46,749 nucleotides of DNA from Sphingobacterium shayense. GTDB taxonomy: Bacteria > Bacteroidota > Bacteroidia > Sphingobacteriales > Sphingobacteriaceae. This document shows, piece by piece, positions 8,600-17,183 of the stretch (its first letter is position 1; the number at the start of each line of letters is the position of its first letter). The stretch covers positions 1 through 46,749 of the forward strand of contig NZ_JABMCQ010000010.1 of the NCBI RefSeq assembly GCF_013179575.1. Reading direction: 5' to 3'. The translations under genes and the position numbers were made by a program. The notes beneath the pieces were generated by a model, which ran no database searches, was not told the DNA's origin, and saw only the letters and a program-made list of their open reading frames with translations.

Positions 8600-10321
8600 T
8601 CATTCTGCTTTCTTCCGGTATCGTAGCATGCCGCTTTCAACATCTAAAGACCATGGATAGACCGCATTGGCGGAAAAGGTATTGATCGTCCTTATAAAAT
8701 CCCCTTCTGCCTTCAGAATTACGTATTTGCGGTTCTCTACTTTCGATCCTTTTTTTCCCCCTTCTACTGGATTGAGTTCACGTAGAGTGGCGAGATATAG
8801 ATCTTGTGCTCTTTTGCCAAAAGGCCTAATTTCTGAATAAAGCCCTAGGGGAATAATTTTTTTCCCCTTAGGACTAATTAAAGTGAATTGCTCTTTAATA
8901 CCTTTTTCATCTTCCGCTTCTTGAGTAGCTAGCATATGACCCGTTTCTAAAACTTCGATCTTTCGATATATCGGCGGAACCAGCTGTTTTCCTTCCCAAT
9001 TGATAAGACTATATGTTTTAGCATCTACCCCCACATCGCTCACGTGACCCGAAGGTGCCTTTTTTTTAGTATGAAGATATAAAAACCCGATAGACGTGAG
9101 GCGTGTAAGTAACTTCTTTCCCTCATCGTCCGCTTGCCCACAGGGAATTGTAATCTCCCCACTCAGGCTGTATTGATTGATTTTGTTAGCATTATTGTCG
9201 ATCTGGAGAACAACGAAAATATCGAAAATTCCTTCCTTTCGGTTTCTGTATCTACCTCCGTAATGATTCGTTAATAAAGAGACATCTTCTCGCGATGGAT
9301 TGTGAATCACCCCGTTTACAAATTGTAGATCTGCATATTGCGCTTGAATTAATATTTTATTCCCCTTTTTTAATCCGGTTTTCTCGTTTTGTTTATACAA
9401 TTTATATCCCAATTCCTTCAGATAGGACTGCACTTGAGCTTCGGACATCCTTTGGTAACTCGCCGCCGTATCATACGCTTTTTTCGGCGTTACCGATTCT
9501 GGAAGAACAGGTCGCGCCAGCAAACTGTCTATGCCTTCTCTGGTTTTGCCCACGCTCCTATTTCCCTTTTCATCTAGGAATGCATCGACATGCAGAAGCT
9601 GCTCGTGTTGAAAACCATCTGAATAATTGGTGGAAAAACGAGAAGCCAGCTTGTTAAAATGTAAGTCATAAATATCCTGACGGCCTTTTTCCGGAGAAAA
9701 CTGGAAGGCATTTTCTTTAAATTGCTCATAAAAAGTCCCCTTAGAACTATCGATCTCTTGAAACACCGTGTAAAATGGAATATTCTTGTAAAATCTCCGT
9801 CCGGTTGTGATATTTGGCTCTAAGGTAATGATATATGTATATCGGTGGTGGATAATTTCTCTCCCACTAGAATCAATTATTCCTTGAAAAAAAGTACTGT
9901 CTCGGGAAATATAATATTGTTCGCCACCTAGTTCATAAGGCATGAGATCATAATAAACTGGAGGAATCACAAACGAACCGCATTTATTTATCACACCATA
10001 AAACTCTCCCTGCCGTACGATGGAACGTCCTTGCCTAAAACTTCGTGCTCCATCATAGCCAAATGGGATAACTACATTATTATTAGCATCAATAAAACCC
10101 CATTTCGACTGATTTTTTACTGCCGCGAGCCCTTCTGAGAAGCTATTAGCATCGAAATATACGGGTGCAATATTTTTGGACGTATCTTCGATATTAATAA
10201 AACCGGATCTATTTGTTGTACTCTTGTCAAAAGCGGTTAATATTTCCTGCGCACTTAACGATATAGAAGCAATAAACAGGGTTACAACGACCAAGATGTA
10301 TTTGCGTACTTGTTGTATCAT
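8600..10321 (-). CDS. Exported WG-repeat protein
   Basis: This 573-residue protein has a signal peptide (1-24, ending SLSAQ). The N-terminal half has WG-type repeats: GLAAVKNQSKWGFIDANNN (about 64-82), then QGEFYGVINKCGSFVIPPVY, then a degenerate copy with FQGIIDSSGREI. A C-terminal copy reads KTYSLINWEGKQLVPPIY. WG repeats form short beta modules in exported or surface proteins and have no single known activity. It is the last gene of a minus-strand unit and starts 12 bp after a broken gene. The role in the operon is unknown. Family assignment is secure; function is not. Confidence 0.82.
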   Translation of the reverse strand: MIQQVRKYILVVVTLFIASISLSAQEILTAFDKSTTNRSGFINIEDTSKNIAPVYFDANSFSEGLAAVKNQSKWGFIDANNNVVIPFGYDGARSFRQGRSIVRQGEFYGVINKCGSFVIPPVYYDLMPYELGGEQYYISRDSTFFQGIIDSSGREIIHHRYTYIITLEPNITTGRRFYKNIPFYTVFQEIDSSKGTFYEQFKENAFQFSPEKGRQDIYDLHFNKLASRFSTNYSDGFQHEQLLHVDAFLDEKGNRSVGKTREGIDSLLARPVLPESVTPKKAYDTAASYQRMSEAQVQSYLKELGYKLYKQNEKTGLKKGNKILIQAQYADLQFVNGVIHNPSREDVSLLTNHYGGRYRNRKEGIFDIFVVLQIDNNANKINQYSLSGEITIPCGQADDEGKKLLTRLTSIGFLYLHTKKKAPSGHVSDVGVDAKTYSLINWEGKQLVPPIYRKIEVLETGHMLATQEAEDEKGIKEQFTLISPKGKKIIPLGLYSEIRPFGKRAQDLYLATLRELNPVEGGKKGSKVENRKYVILKAEGDFIRTINTFSANAVYPWSLDVESGMLRYRKKAE

Positions 10322-10333
10322 TACATTTTTTAA

Positions 10334-10882
10334 TTAATACCTTATTCGCCGTATTTCCCGCAGAGTGTCCCGATCGTTAGAAGATTTTTTAAACACTCGA
10401 TATTTTTCCGGCGTACCTTTAAAAGGTTCCAACGTGAAGGAAAACGGCCGATCGCCAGCAAAATACCACTATTTCCGTGGAGCTGACCATCGTCAGAGAC
10501 CAGGTTATCTTTTAGAAGACATGATCGAAAAGTATCGGTCCTCCTGAAAAGTAACTCCATAATCCTTCAAATCGTTCTCTTTGGTGTATTTTAAATGAAT
10601 TTTAGCATTCAGCAGTACTGTCACTGTATAGTTCACAAGATTTTAGCGAATAATGAGCGAGCTCGGGGCTCCACGAAGCATCGCCCTCGGATACTTTGCT
10701 CAATAAAGTTTCTTTTTCTAAACTGTACTGCCGAGTCTCGATTATAGCAAACATGCATGCCTGTCGAATAGAGATGGTTTTCATTGACGGGTCGATAGTT
10801 ACCGTCGCTTTGTCTGCCGCTATCCTATTATTTTCAACTCCAAATAATGTACCCAGGACACAGAATATTATCTTTATCTCAT
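10334..10882 (-). pseudogene. Decayed gene with about four frameshifts (reconstructs to about 180 residues)
   Basis: Protein-like sequence continues across the minus strand in alternating frames. The start ATG at 10882 overlaps the upstream stop (ATGA) but meets TAA two codons later. A one-base shift then opens IKIIFCVLGTLFGVEN, a signal-like segment running on to YSLK. A second shift at an AAAA tract near 10642 opens LVNYTVTVLLNAKIHLKYTK to SIMSSK. A third at an AAAA tract near 10513 opens DNLVSDDGQLHGN. A fourth near 10469 opens WYFAGDRPFSFTLEPFKGTP, ending RIRRIRY-type at the stop 10334-10336 (last residues REIRRIRY). The next gene starts 12 bp on, so the operon layout is intact. The product was probably a small exported protein of unknown family. 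Clustered indels here, with intact neighbours, favour true decay over base-calling error. Confidence 0.72.
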
Positions 10883-11397
10883 CTGTCGTTGTTTGTACCG
10901 CTATATTGACTGATCCACTCCGATAGCTGCTCTGGTGTTACGTCTACTTCAATAAAAGATACGCGAATTACACCTTTATTGGTTTTGAGAAATGTATCTC
11001 TTACAAAAAAATTTTTTATCCGTGCGGCATACATTTTTGGGTCGCTAACCCAAATTACTAGTTCTCTTTTGTGGATTTGAATATCGGTAATATCCCGCCA
11101 CGCTATCAAACCGGCACCTTTTGCGATGGGGCTAGTCGTCGCTAATATCCCTTTATTATCAATTCGTATGGCCATCTCATCATTTCGTCGTGGAGCAACT
11201 AGCAGTTTAACAAACATTATAATGCCGATAACGCCCAATACGACACCACCCACTACTACCATAAGATAACTGGGGTCAGCAAAAAACCACTGATATGCCG
11301 CCACAGTTATGCCTAAAATGGCTAAAAATAGAAAAAACCAGCCGATTTGGCGTTGTTTACTCGGACTAAAATTGAATGCAACTTGATCCATATACAT
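10879..11397 (-). CDS. STM3941-like membrane protein
   Basis: This 172-residue protein has two adjacent membrane helices (about residues 18-36 and 43-67) followed by a soluble C-terminal domain. The domain reads RIDNKGILATTSPIAKGAGLIAWRDITDIQI and has the beta-strand pattern of PH-like domains. This is the organisation of STM3941-family proteins, which have no known function. The frame ends with TGA overlapping the ATG of the downstream broken gene, which indicates translational coupling in a single operon. Its N-terminus could start two codons later at the second Met. Confidence 0.72.
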   Translation of the reverse strand: MYMDQVAFNFSPSKQRQIGWFFLFLAILGITVAAYQWFFADPSYLMVVVGGVVLGVIGIIMFVKLLVAPRRNDEMAIRIDNKGILATTSPIAKGAGLIAWRDITDIQIHKRELVIWVSDPKMYAARIKNFFVRDTFLKTNKGVIRVSFIEVDVTPEQLSEWISQYSGTNNDR

Positions 11398-11464
11398 ATG
11401 ATTTGTCTTTTTTACTATCTATTTCTTCTATTCCCGCCCACGACAAGCAGCGTTGCCCCTTGCA

Positions 11465-12157
11465 TCATTGTTTTTTATCCTGGAAGTTGAATTCTTGGAG
11501 ACCATCTTCGGAAATAAAAATTTTGCTGTATGCTTCGAGCTCCTTCGCTTTTACAATGCTTGCTTGCTGCTCAAAATCAGTACTGTTCATCTGTTCCTTA
11601 GGTTTATGGGCCCTGCTGATTTCTACGCTTTTGGCAATATGGTACTTATCGCCTTCAATTTTCGTAATCTTAAACCAACCAAAACCTCCTTCGCTACCTA
11701 ACACATTACCTTTTTCTTTATAGGTCCTATAATTTCCAAAATAGATATCCCCCTGATTGACTGCGGCCATTTCTACTTGTCTTTCTTCAAAAGCTTTCTT
11801 TCTTGCGGGAGCTTGGAGGCCATCATAAGTTATATACCCCAGCACACCAAAAGCCAGTAAAAGAAATAACCAACCTATAATTGTTACTCTAAACTCTCCT
11901 TTTTGAGCTGGTAATTTCCCTAGTTCTTGATGGGCAAAAGATTTCATTTCATCCGTCCACTTTCGTCGCGGAACCACGGACCCCTTACCGTGTGTAATAT
12001 ATTGAGAATAGGTGCGTTTATTCCTGGACACAAAAAAGGCCGTCCGAGCTTCTCGCTGAAACAGGTTGAGCACCATAGGACCGTCGTCCGTTGTCGGATG
12101 TTTCAAATGGCTCGCATCAAGCTGTTGTACGCTGATATCTTGTATTCTAATCCACAT
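11465..12157 (-). CDS. Single-pass membrane protein of unknown function
   Basis: This 230-residue protein has an N-terminal soluble part (1-88) with mixed alpha/beta composition, one clear membrane helix (about 89-110, IIGWLFLLLAFGVLGYITYDG) and a C-terminal extracytoplasmic or cytoplasmic domain. That domain includes GDIYFGNYRTY and GGFGWFKITKIEGDKYHI. I do not recognise a domain. It is the first gene of the minus-strand unit leading to the STM3941-like protein (67 bp away), the broken gene and the WG-repeat protein, so these probably act together at the envelope. Confidence 0.65.
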   Translation of the reverse strand: MWIRIQDISVQQLDASHLKHPTTDDGPMVLNLFQREARTAFFVSRNKRTYSQYITHGKGSVVPRRKWTDEMKSFAHQELGKLPAQKGEFRVTIIGWLFLLLAFGVLGYITYDGLQAPARKKAFEERQVEMAAVNQGDIYFGNYRTYKEKGNVLGSEGGFGWFKITKIEGDKYHIAKSVEISRAHKPKEQMNSTDFEQQASIVKAKELEAYSKIFISEDGLQEFNFQDKKQ

Positions 12158-12475
12158 ATGTTTTGTTTTAGGTGTTCACATCAATTTAATCACTCATTAA
12201 TTGATCTGGTCGACTCATTTTCCTTCTACTAAAATGAGCTAGAGTGCCCACCTCTCATAAAAAACGAGTGCTTTCTCAAAAATCAGAAAAAATAGATAGA
12301 TAATACGATTAACCCTTTAACAAAACATCTACATCATTCCAACCTGTATATACAAAGTATCTACAAACTAGAGTCCTGACGGCTTCGTAAATACTGAAAG
12401 CTCAAATTTGTCGGTCCTCGTCTTCGATTGAAGGGTCTCCGGATCCCCGTAATCCAACTCGTGTAAGAGACGATG
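12158..12475. other. Intergenic region
   Basis: No supported gene was seen. It must hold the promoter of the membrane-protein operon (near 12158) and the 3' end of the aldo/keto reductase transcript (near 12475). No clear hairpin with a T-run was found. Confidence 0.45.
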
Positions 12476-13606
12476 TTATCGCGGAGTCGGAGCATTCTCT
12501 TCGATTAACTTTTTCAGTTTAAGCTCTTCCCAAAAGCCCGCTGGAATATGTGCCTTAAAAGATGCTGCATTTTCCGTTGCCTGCTCCACAGTATGCGCTC
12601 CCGGAATTACAGCCGACACAACCTCTGGAGCCGCAGCGAAGCGTAAGGCCGCTGTCCGCACGTCAACACCATGATTATCCGCAACGCGTTGCAATGCAGC
12701 CAATTTCTCTTTTACTCCTTCAGGAAAGCCACTTCCATACAGATAACGGTCTTTTCCGGACAAAAAACCACCACATAATGGTGCACCAACGACAATTGAC
12801 ATTCCATGCTCGGCAATCTTAGGAAAAACCTTATTCAAATCATCTTTATGATGTATCAAGGAATATTGGCAAGCAGAAAGAAATATATCCGGATCAGCCA
12901 CTTCAATTGTTTTAAGAATTGGTTCAACAGTATTCACGCCTAATCCCCACCCCTTTATTAAACCTTCCTCCCGCATCTTAGTTAGTTCCGGCATGGCCCC
13001 TTTCGCCGCAACTTCAAAATGTCGAAGCCAGTCGTCCTTCATGTCACCGTTGTCCGGAGAAAGATCATGAATAAAAACGATATCCAACGAACCGATTCCT
13101 AGCCGCTGTAAGCTATCTTCCACACTTTTTCTGACACCCTCAGCGGTAAAGTCGTATTCGTAGGAGAAATTTAGCTTCCCTTTCCATAAGCCATCTAATT
13201 TAAAGTCATCATGTGGTCGTAAAATCCGACCTATTTTGGTAGAAATCACGTAGTCCTTCCGCTCTTTATCTTCTAAGAACAACCCCATTCGCCGCTCACT
13301 GATACCTAACCCATACCATGGCGAAGTATCGTAGTAGCGAACTCCAGCATCCCATGCTGCGGCCATCGCCTCGAGGCATTCAATATCTGGGTTAGCATTG
13401 AAGCCGTTACCTAGTGCTACGCCGCCGAAGCCGACTTTACTTGCTGGTCTAAATCGTCGATTTATTTGTGAATGATGAGCTTGCGTCATTATTTTTTCTT
13501 TGGTTGTACTTAAATATTCCATACCGAGCGCGGGTATTGCTGTGGTGCTCGCTATACCGGCTGCTACTATGCCCGAGTTCCTTATAAATGTTCTTCTCTG
13601 CATCAA
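12476..13606 (-). CDS. Tat-exported aldo/keto reductase
   Basis: This 376-residue protein starts with a twin-arginine signal (RRTFIRNSG, then a hydrophobic stretch to about residue 28), so it is probably exported folded with its cofactor. The AKR catalytic tetrad is visible: Asp93 and Tyr98 in YDTSPWYG, Lys124 in STKIGR, and His180 in FIHDL. Sequence style (ISERRMG, TAALRFAAAPEVVSAVIPG) matches the L-fucose or D-threo-aldose 1-dehydrogenase branch, which oxidises free aldoses with NAD(P). A periplasmic sugar dehydrogenase role is inference. It stands alone 200 bp from the next minus-strand gene. Confidence 0.85.
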   Translation of the reverse strand: MMQRRTFIRNSGIVAAGIASTTAIPALGMEYLSTTKEKIMTQAHHSQINRRFRPASKVGFGGVALGNGFNANPDIECLEAMAAAWDAGVRYYDTSPWYGLGISERRMGLFLEDKERKDYVISTKIGRILRPHDDFKLDGLWKGKLNFSYEYDFTAEGVRKSVEDSLQRLGIGSLDIVFIHDLSPDNGDMKDDWLRHFEVAAKGAMPELTKMREEGLIKGWGLGVNTVEPILKTIEVADPDIFLSACQYSLIHHKDDLNKVFPKIAEHGMSIVVGAPLCGGFLSGKDRYLYGSGFPEGVKEKLAALQRVADNHGVDVRTAALRFAAAPEVVSAVIPGAHTVEQATENAASFKAHIPAGFWEELKLKKLIEENAPTPR

Positions 13607-13805
13607 ACTTGCTATCTATTTAGAAAAAAAATAGTTAATATATCACTTAAAAAACAATCAAAACATCATGTTGTTTTTGCTACTTCGGATATGCGGTCGA
13701 TACGACTCCTTTAATAACCCTCCTTTAGACTTTATCAAGCTATGACAAACGACATAACAACTACATTTTCGAATCCAACTTTTTCTTGGGAGACATCTAG
13801 GGGCA

Positions 13806-14960
13806 TCAGACTTTAAAAAAGATCTTTTTACGGTATAAGAACAGACAAATCAGCCATTCCACTGTAAACACACAAATCGACGAAAGCAACAGTATGGCCT
13901 GCTGTCCTAAACCGACAGCGGCAAAAATGGGGCTGACGATCATCAATACATATTCGTTCAACCAATGGGCTCCAACAATAGAAAAAAAGAGATAAATAAA
14001 TATTGAATTCATTCCGATAACCTGAAAGAAAAGAAGTCCTTTACGGTTCTTACGAACGTCAATCCACCAATAAAGCGCAGCCACTATCAACAAACAATAA
14101 CCCAGGGAAGCAATAATAAATGAGCTTGTAGCTATCGGTTTTATGATCGGTGTTATTTGCAAAATATCCATTGCGTATCCGACTATTAGGGATGCTATAC
14201 CTATCGCCACTAAGCCATTAATCGGCCTATTCGCGCTTATAAATAATTTCCCGACCATAACACCAGCCACTGTATGCACAGCTGTTGGCAGCCAATTTAT
14301 AAAAACATAGGTATTTGCTTTTTGCCCAAATAAAATCCAGTCTACCCAATTTCCAAAATTTCCCATGGCCGTATAGCCGTTATCAAAATCAGGCACACCC
14401 CAGAACCGATATAGCAGTTCGGTGATCAATAGAATCCCCACGCAGCAGAGAAGCTGATACCTAGGAGCGAGATTAAACAGCAGAAAAGCAATCAGTGTGG
14501 TGAATGCTAATTGGGTCAGGATATCCGTCACATCGAGCATATTCCATGCGAACCAATCGGGACTACTGATTCGTTTAAACACACCCCAAAACAACAACCA
14601 ACCGCAGCGCCGGAGAACTTTTATCAATCGATCTATCCAAGACACTCCGTTTTCAATTTGTCTGGTTAACGAATAGGCCATCGCTATACCAGCCATAAAC
14701 ATAAAAGCAGGTTGAATAAGATCCCAAAAATGTAGACCGTTCCAGCCGTTATGGAAAAATTGAGAAATAAACACTCTCCCAAAACCGTCGGAATCTGTCG
14801 CGCTATAAACGCGGCTATATAATTCGCATGCTTCTAAGGCTAACAAAAACATAATAAGCCCACGCATAAAATCCAGTGACAATAAGCGATTCGACGGTTT
14901 AGGGTTGGAGATAGTATGCAAAGCTGTCGGTTTAGAAAGTTTATAACGGGGAGATACCAT
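13806..14960 (-). CDS. DUF5009 / NagX-type membrane acyltransferase
   Basis: This 384-residue protein has about ten membrane helices. Family signature: LSLDFMRGLIMFLLALE (28-44), then FFHNGWNGLHFWDLIQP and AFMFMAGIAMAYSL (about 69-99), and a later NWLPTAVHTVAGVMVGKLF. This is the pattern of COG4299/DUF5009 proteins related to heparan-alpha-glucosaminide N-acetyltransferase, which acetylate amino sugars using an acetyl group passed across the membrane. The conserved His of the HNGWNGLHFWDL block is present. The gene is transcribed away from the esterase at 15132 and shares its upstream region. The substrate is not evident. Confidence 0.83.
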   Translation of the reverse strand: MVSPRYKLSKPTALHTISNPKPSNRLLSLDFMRGLIMFLLALEACELYSRVYSATDSDGFGRVFISQFFHNGWNGLHFWDLIQPAFMFMAGIAMAYSLTRQIENGVSWIDRLIKVLRRCGWLLFWGVFKRISSPDWFAWNMLDVTDILTQLAFTTLIAFLLFNLAPRYQLLCCVGILLITELLYRFWGVPDFDNGYTAMGNFGNWVDWILFGQKANTYVFINWLPTAVHTVAGVMVGKLFISANRPINGLVAIGIASLIVGYAMDILQITPIIKPIATSSFIIASLGYCLLIVAALYWWIDVRKNRKGLLFFQVIGMNSIFIYLFFSIVGAHWLNEYVLMIVSPIFAAVGLGQQAILLLSSICVFTVEWLICLFLYRKKIFFKV

Positions 14961-15131
14961 GTTTAGCTTATCGTACCCCTTATTTCAAAGATACATATCC
15001 TGATACCAAAATAAAAACGGAATAAGGAGGCTTTCCACCGTTTTCTTTCCATAAAATTATTATACCTGTTTAAAAATCATTATTTTAGTTATCATTTTGC
15101 GATATAAACCTAATCATCAACAAACCTTAAA

Positions 15132-16445
15132 ATGAACATGAAAAGACTAGTCTCAATTTTGTGCTTAATGTATCTCGTCCTTCTGGCAGAGCCCACCTTC
15201 TCACAATCCCGAATAACTGACCCTGTCCAAGTGCTGGTCACGCCCAATAAAGCAGATTGGACATATAAACTAGGCGAAAAAGCTAGTTTTACCGTAACGG
15301 TACTTGAACACCAAGTTCCGATCAATGGAGCAGAGGTTCGGTACGAAATAGGTTTAGAGAAAATGAAGCCTACGCAACAGGGGACGGTTAAGGCGAGATC
15401 AACATCTTTACAGCTAGGCAATGAGGTGGCCCTTAACGAACCTGGATTCTTACGATGCCAAGCTTGGGTGACTATCGATGGCAAAGAGTATAGAGGTATC
15501 GCCACCGCCGCCTTTTCTCCAGAAAACATTAAGCCGACACAAACCTTACCCGACGATTTTTGGGATTTCTGGAACACGGCAAAAGCGGACGCTGCAAAAA
15601 TACCCATGGATGCGAAACTAACCTTTCTGCCCGAACGGAGCAATGAAAAAATAGATGTTTACCAAGTCAATATCCAAAACTATGAACTCGGAGCGCGGTT
15701 ATATGGAATACTTGCAAAACCAAAAGCAGCAGGAAAATATCCGGCTTTACTACAGGTCCCGGGTGCAGGTATCCGTCCTTATAAGGGTAATACTGCTCTT
15801 GCAGAACAAGGAGTTATTACCCTAGAAATCGGAATACATGGAATTCCGGTCACCTACGAGCAGGAGTTGTACAGCAATCTGAGTGGAGGTGCACTAAAGG
15901 GCTATAACTACTTCAACCTAGACGATCGTGATAAATACTACTATAAACGAGTTTATCTGGGGTGTATCCGCGCGATCGACTATCTTTTCTCTCTAAAGGA
16001 ATTCGATGGGACGAATCTGGCTGTTTTTGGGGGTAGTCAAGGAGGCGCACTCTCCATCGTCACCGCGGCTCTGGATAACCGAGTTAAACACTTGGTTTCT
16101 CTTTATCCGGCCCTTAGCGATCTGACAGGATATCTCCATGGAAGAGCTGGTGGATGGCCACATATGTTTACCGAGGCAAATTCGAACTATCTAAAAAAAG
16201 ACGACAAGATTAAGGTGTCAGCTTACTATGACGTAGTGAATTTCGCCCGCTCTGTGAAGGTCCCAGGTTACTACACCTGGGGATACAACGATGAAACGTG
16301 TCCACCCACCTCCTATTATTCAGCCTATAATCTTATCCAGGCACCGAAAGAATTATATTTGGTACAAGAAACGGGGCATTGGACTTATCCCCTTCAACAC
16401 GAAAAAATTAATTCTTGGTTATTAAAACAGTTGAAGGTAAATTAG
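15132..16445 (+). CDS. Exported acetylxylan-esterase-like hydrolase (CE7/AXE1 type)
   Basis: This 437-residue protein has a signal peptide (1-24, ending TFSQS). Residues about 30-130 form an Ig-like beta domain. An alpha/beta hydrolase domain follows, introduced by TLPDDFWDFWNTAKADA, the usual opening of CE7 enzymes. The catalytic triad is Ser302 in GGSQGG, Asp387 in YNDETCPP and His416 in ETGHW. CE7 enzymes remove acetyl groups from xylo-oligosaccharides and other small acetylated sugars. The N-terminal domain makes it longer than the common CE7 length of about 320 residues. A hairpin follows the stop. It lies upstream of an unaffiliated SusC/SusD pair, so a role in the same glycan pathway is possible but unproven. 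Confidence 0.83.
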   Translation: MNMKRLVSILCLMYLVLLAEPTFSQSRITDPVQVLVTPNKADWTYKLGEKASFTVTVLEHQVPINGAEVRYEIGLEKMKPTQQGTVKARSTSLQLGNEVALNEPGFLRCQAWVTIDGKEYRGIATAAFSPENIKPTQTLPDDFWDFWNTAKADAAKIPMDAKLTFLPERSNEKIDVYQVNIQNYELGARLYGILAKPKAAGKYPALLQVPGAGIRPYKGNTALAEQGVITLEIGIHGIPVTYEQELYSNLSGGALKGYNYFNLDDRDKYYYKRVYLGCIRAIDYLFSLKEFDGTNLAVFGGSQGGALSIVTAALDNRVKHLVSLYPALSDLTGYLHGRAGGWPHMFTEANSNYLKKDDKIKVSAYYDVVNFARSVKVPGYYTWGYNDETCPPTSYYSAYNLIQAPKELYLVQETGHWTYPLQHEKINSWLLKQLKVN

Positions 16446-16466
16446 AAAACGTCAAAAATTTAGCCT

Positions 16467-16506
16467 TTTATTTAGGGCATCAAAAGACAATGGTGCCCTA
16501 AATAAA
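16467..16506 (+). terminator. Hairpin downstream of the esterase
   Basis: Perfect 13-bp arms TTTATTTAGGGCA and its complement surround a 14-base loop starting 22 bp after the stop codon. The downstream T-run is weak, so efficiency is uncertain. Confidence 0.6.
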
Positions 16507-16570
16507 GTTAATAAATATGGTTTCTCTCTTTATCATTCCCTTTTAATAATTTTCTGTTTAATTCAATTCT

Positions 16571-16914
16571 TTAATTTTTCAAAAATACTGTGAGGACCCT
16601 ATCAGGGCTTGCAACCTTCTTGTTCATCATGTAATTTAATTCTTTTTGTACTATTGGAGCCCTCTCATTTTCGATGATGTCTATACATCTTTAAGATGTT
16701 GGCTTCCCCCGCCGCGAATGCGATAACCTCCAAAACTCTTTGCACTCATCAGTTGATGTCTTTTTGCAAATCGCGAAGTATTATTTGCCGGATACTCGTT
16801 ACCTCCTAAACGCTCGAGTACCCATAAAAATACCCATAAATACCCATAAACCTGAATTCCAAAGGCGGCCCCATATTTAACGAAAAAAGTCGATTCTTCC
16901 AGCAACAAGACCAT
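16571..16914 (-). pseudogene. Relic of an unidentified gene (frameshifted 3' part)
   Basis: A minus-strand frame from 16914 carries a protein-like tail, RLGGNEYPANNTSRFAKRHQ then MSAKSFGGYRIRGGGSQHLK, that stops at TAG near 16679. Supplying one base there continues it as IDIIENERAPIVQKELNY then MMNKKVASPDRVLTVFLKN, ending at TAA 16571-16573. The two halves fit as one protein C-terminus. The upstream end runs into a short TACCCATAAA tandem repeat, and the frame before it (16851-16914) has poorer composition, so the 5' part appears lost. I do not recognise the family. The rest of the 16446-17183 gap shows nothing else except the esterase hairpin and the SusC promoter. Confidence 0.5.
16819..16850. 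repeat. Short tandem repeat TACCCATAAA x3
   Basis: Three copies of TACCCATAAA occur at 16819-16828, 16831-16840 and 16841-16850, the first separated by AA. It lies inside the relic gene and may mark a slippage event. Confidence 0.75.
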
Positions 16915-17183
16915 ACAGACATCAAAGAAAATACATTCAAATGACAGTTTTCCAGGGGTTGAATATGGCCCAATAATCGACTTTGTTACAATCTCGGTTT
17001 ATGCAAATATTCTACAAAACAAGATAAAAGACGCAACCAATTGTCTTTCAATCTCTAAAAATACAACAAACGTCAATCCGACATTTTTTTACATATTTTA
17101 ACAGTTTTTCCCGGCAGGATAAAATACCTTGACGCAATGAATACAGTCTTTCATTCTCAAAACAAACATCGTTTAAATTTTAT

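Noticed and set aside
10365-10547. Plus-strand 60-codon open frame within the WG-operon relic
   Set aside because: The minus-strand relic reads as protein in the same interval and matches the operon direction. The plus frame is chance.
15110-15643. 177-codon open frame antisense to the esterase gene
   Set aside because: It lies wholly opposite the esterase start, including its signal peptide, and its composition mirrors the sense codons. The esterase has a full catalytic triad.
16819-16850. TACCCATAAA repeats as a CRISPR or iteron array
   Set aside because: There are only three 10-bp units with almost no spacers and no origin or cas context.
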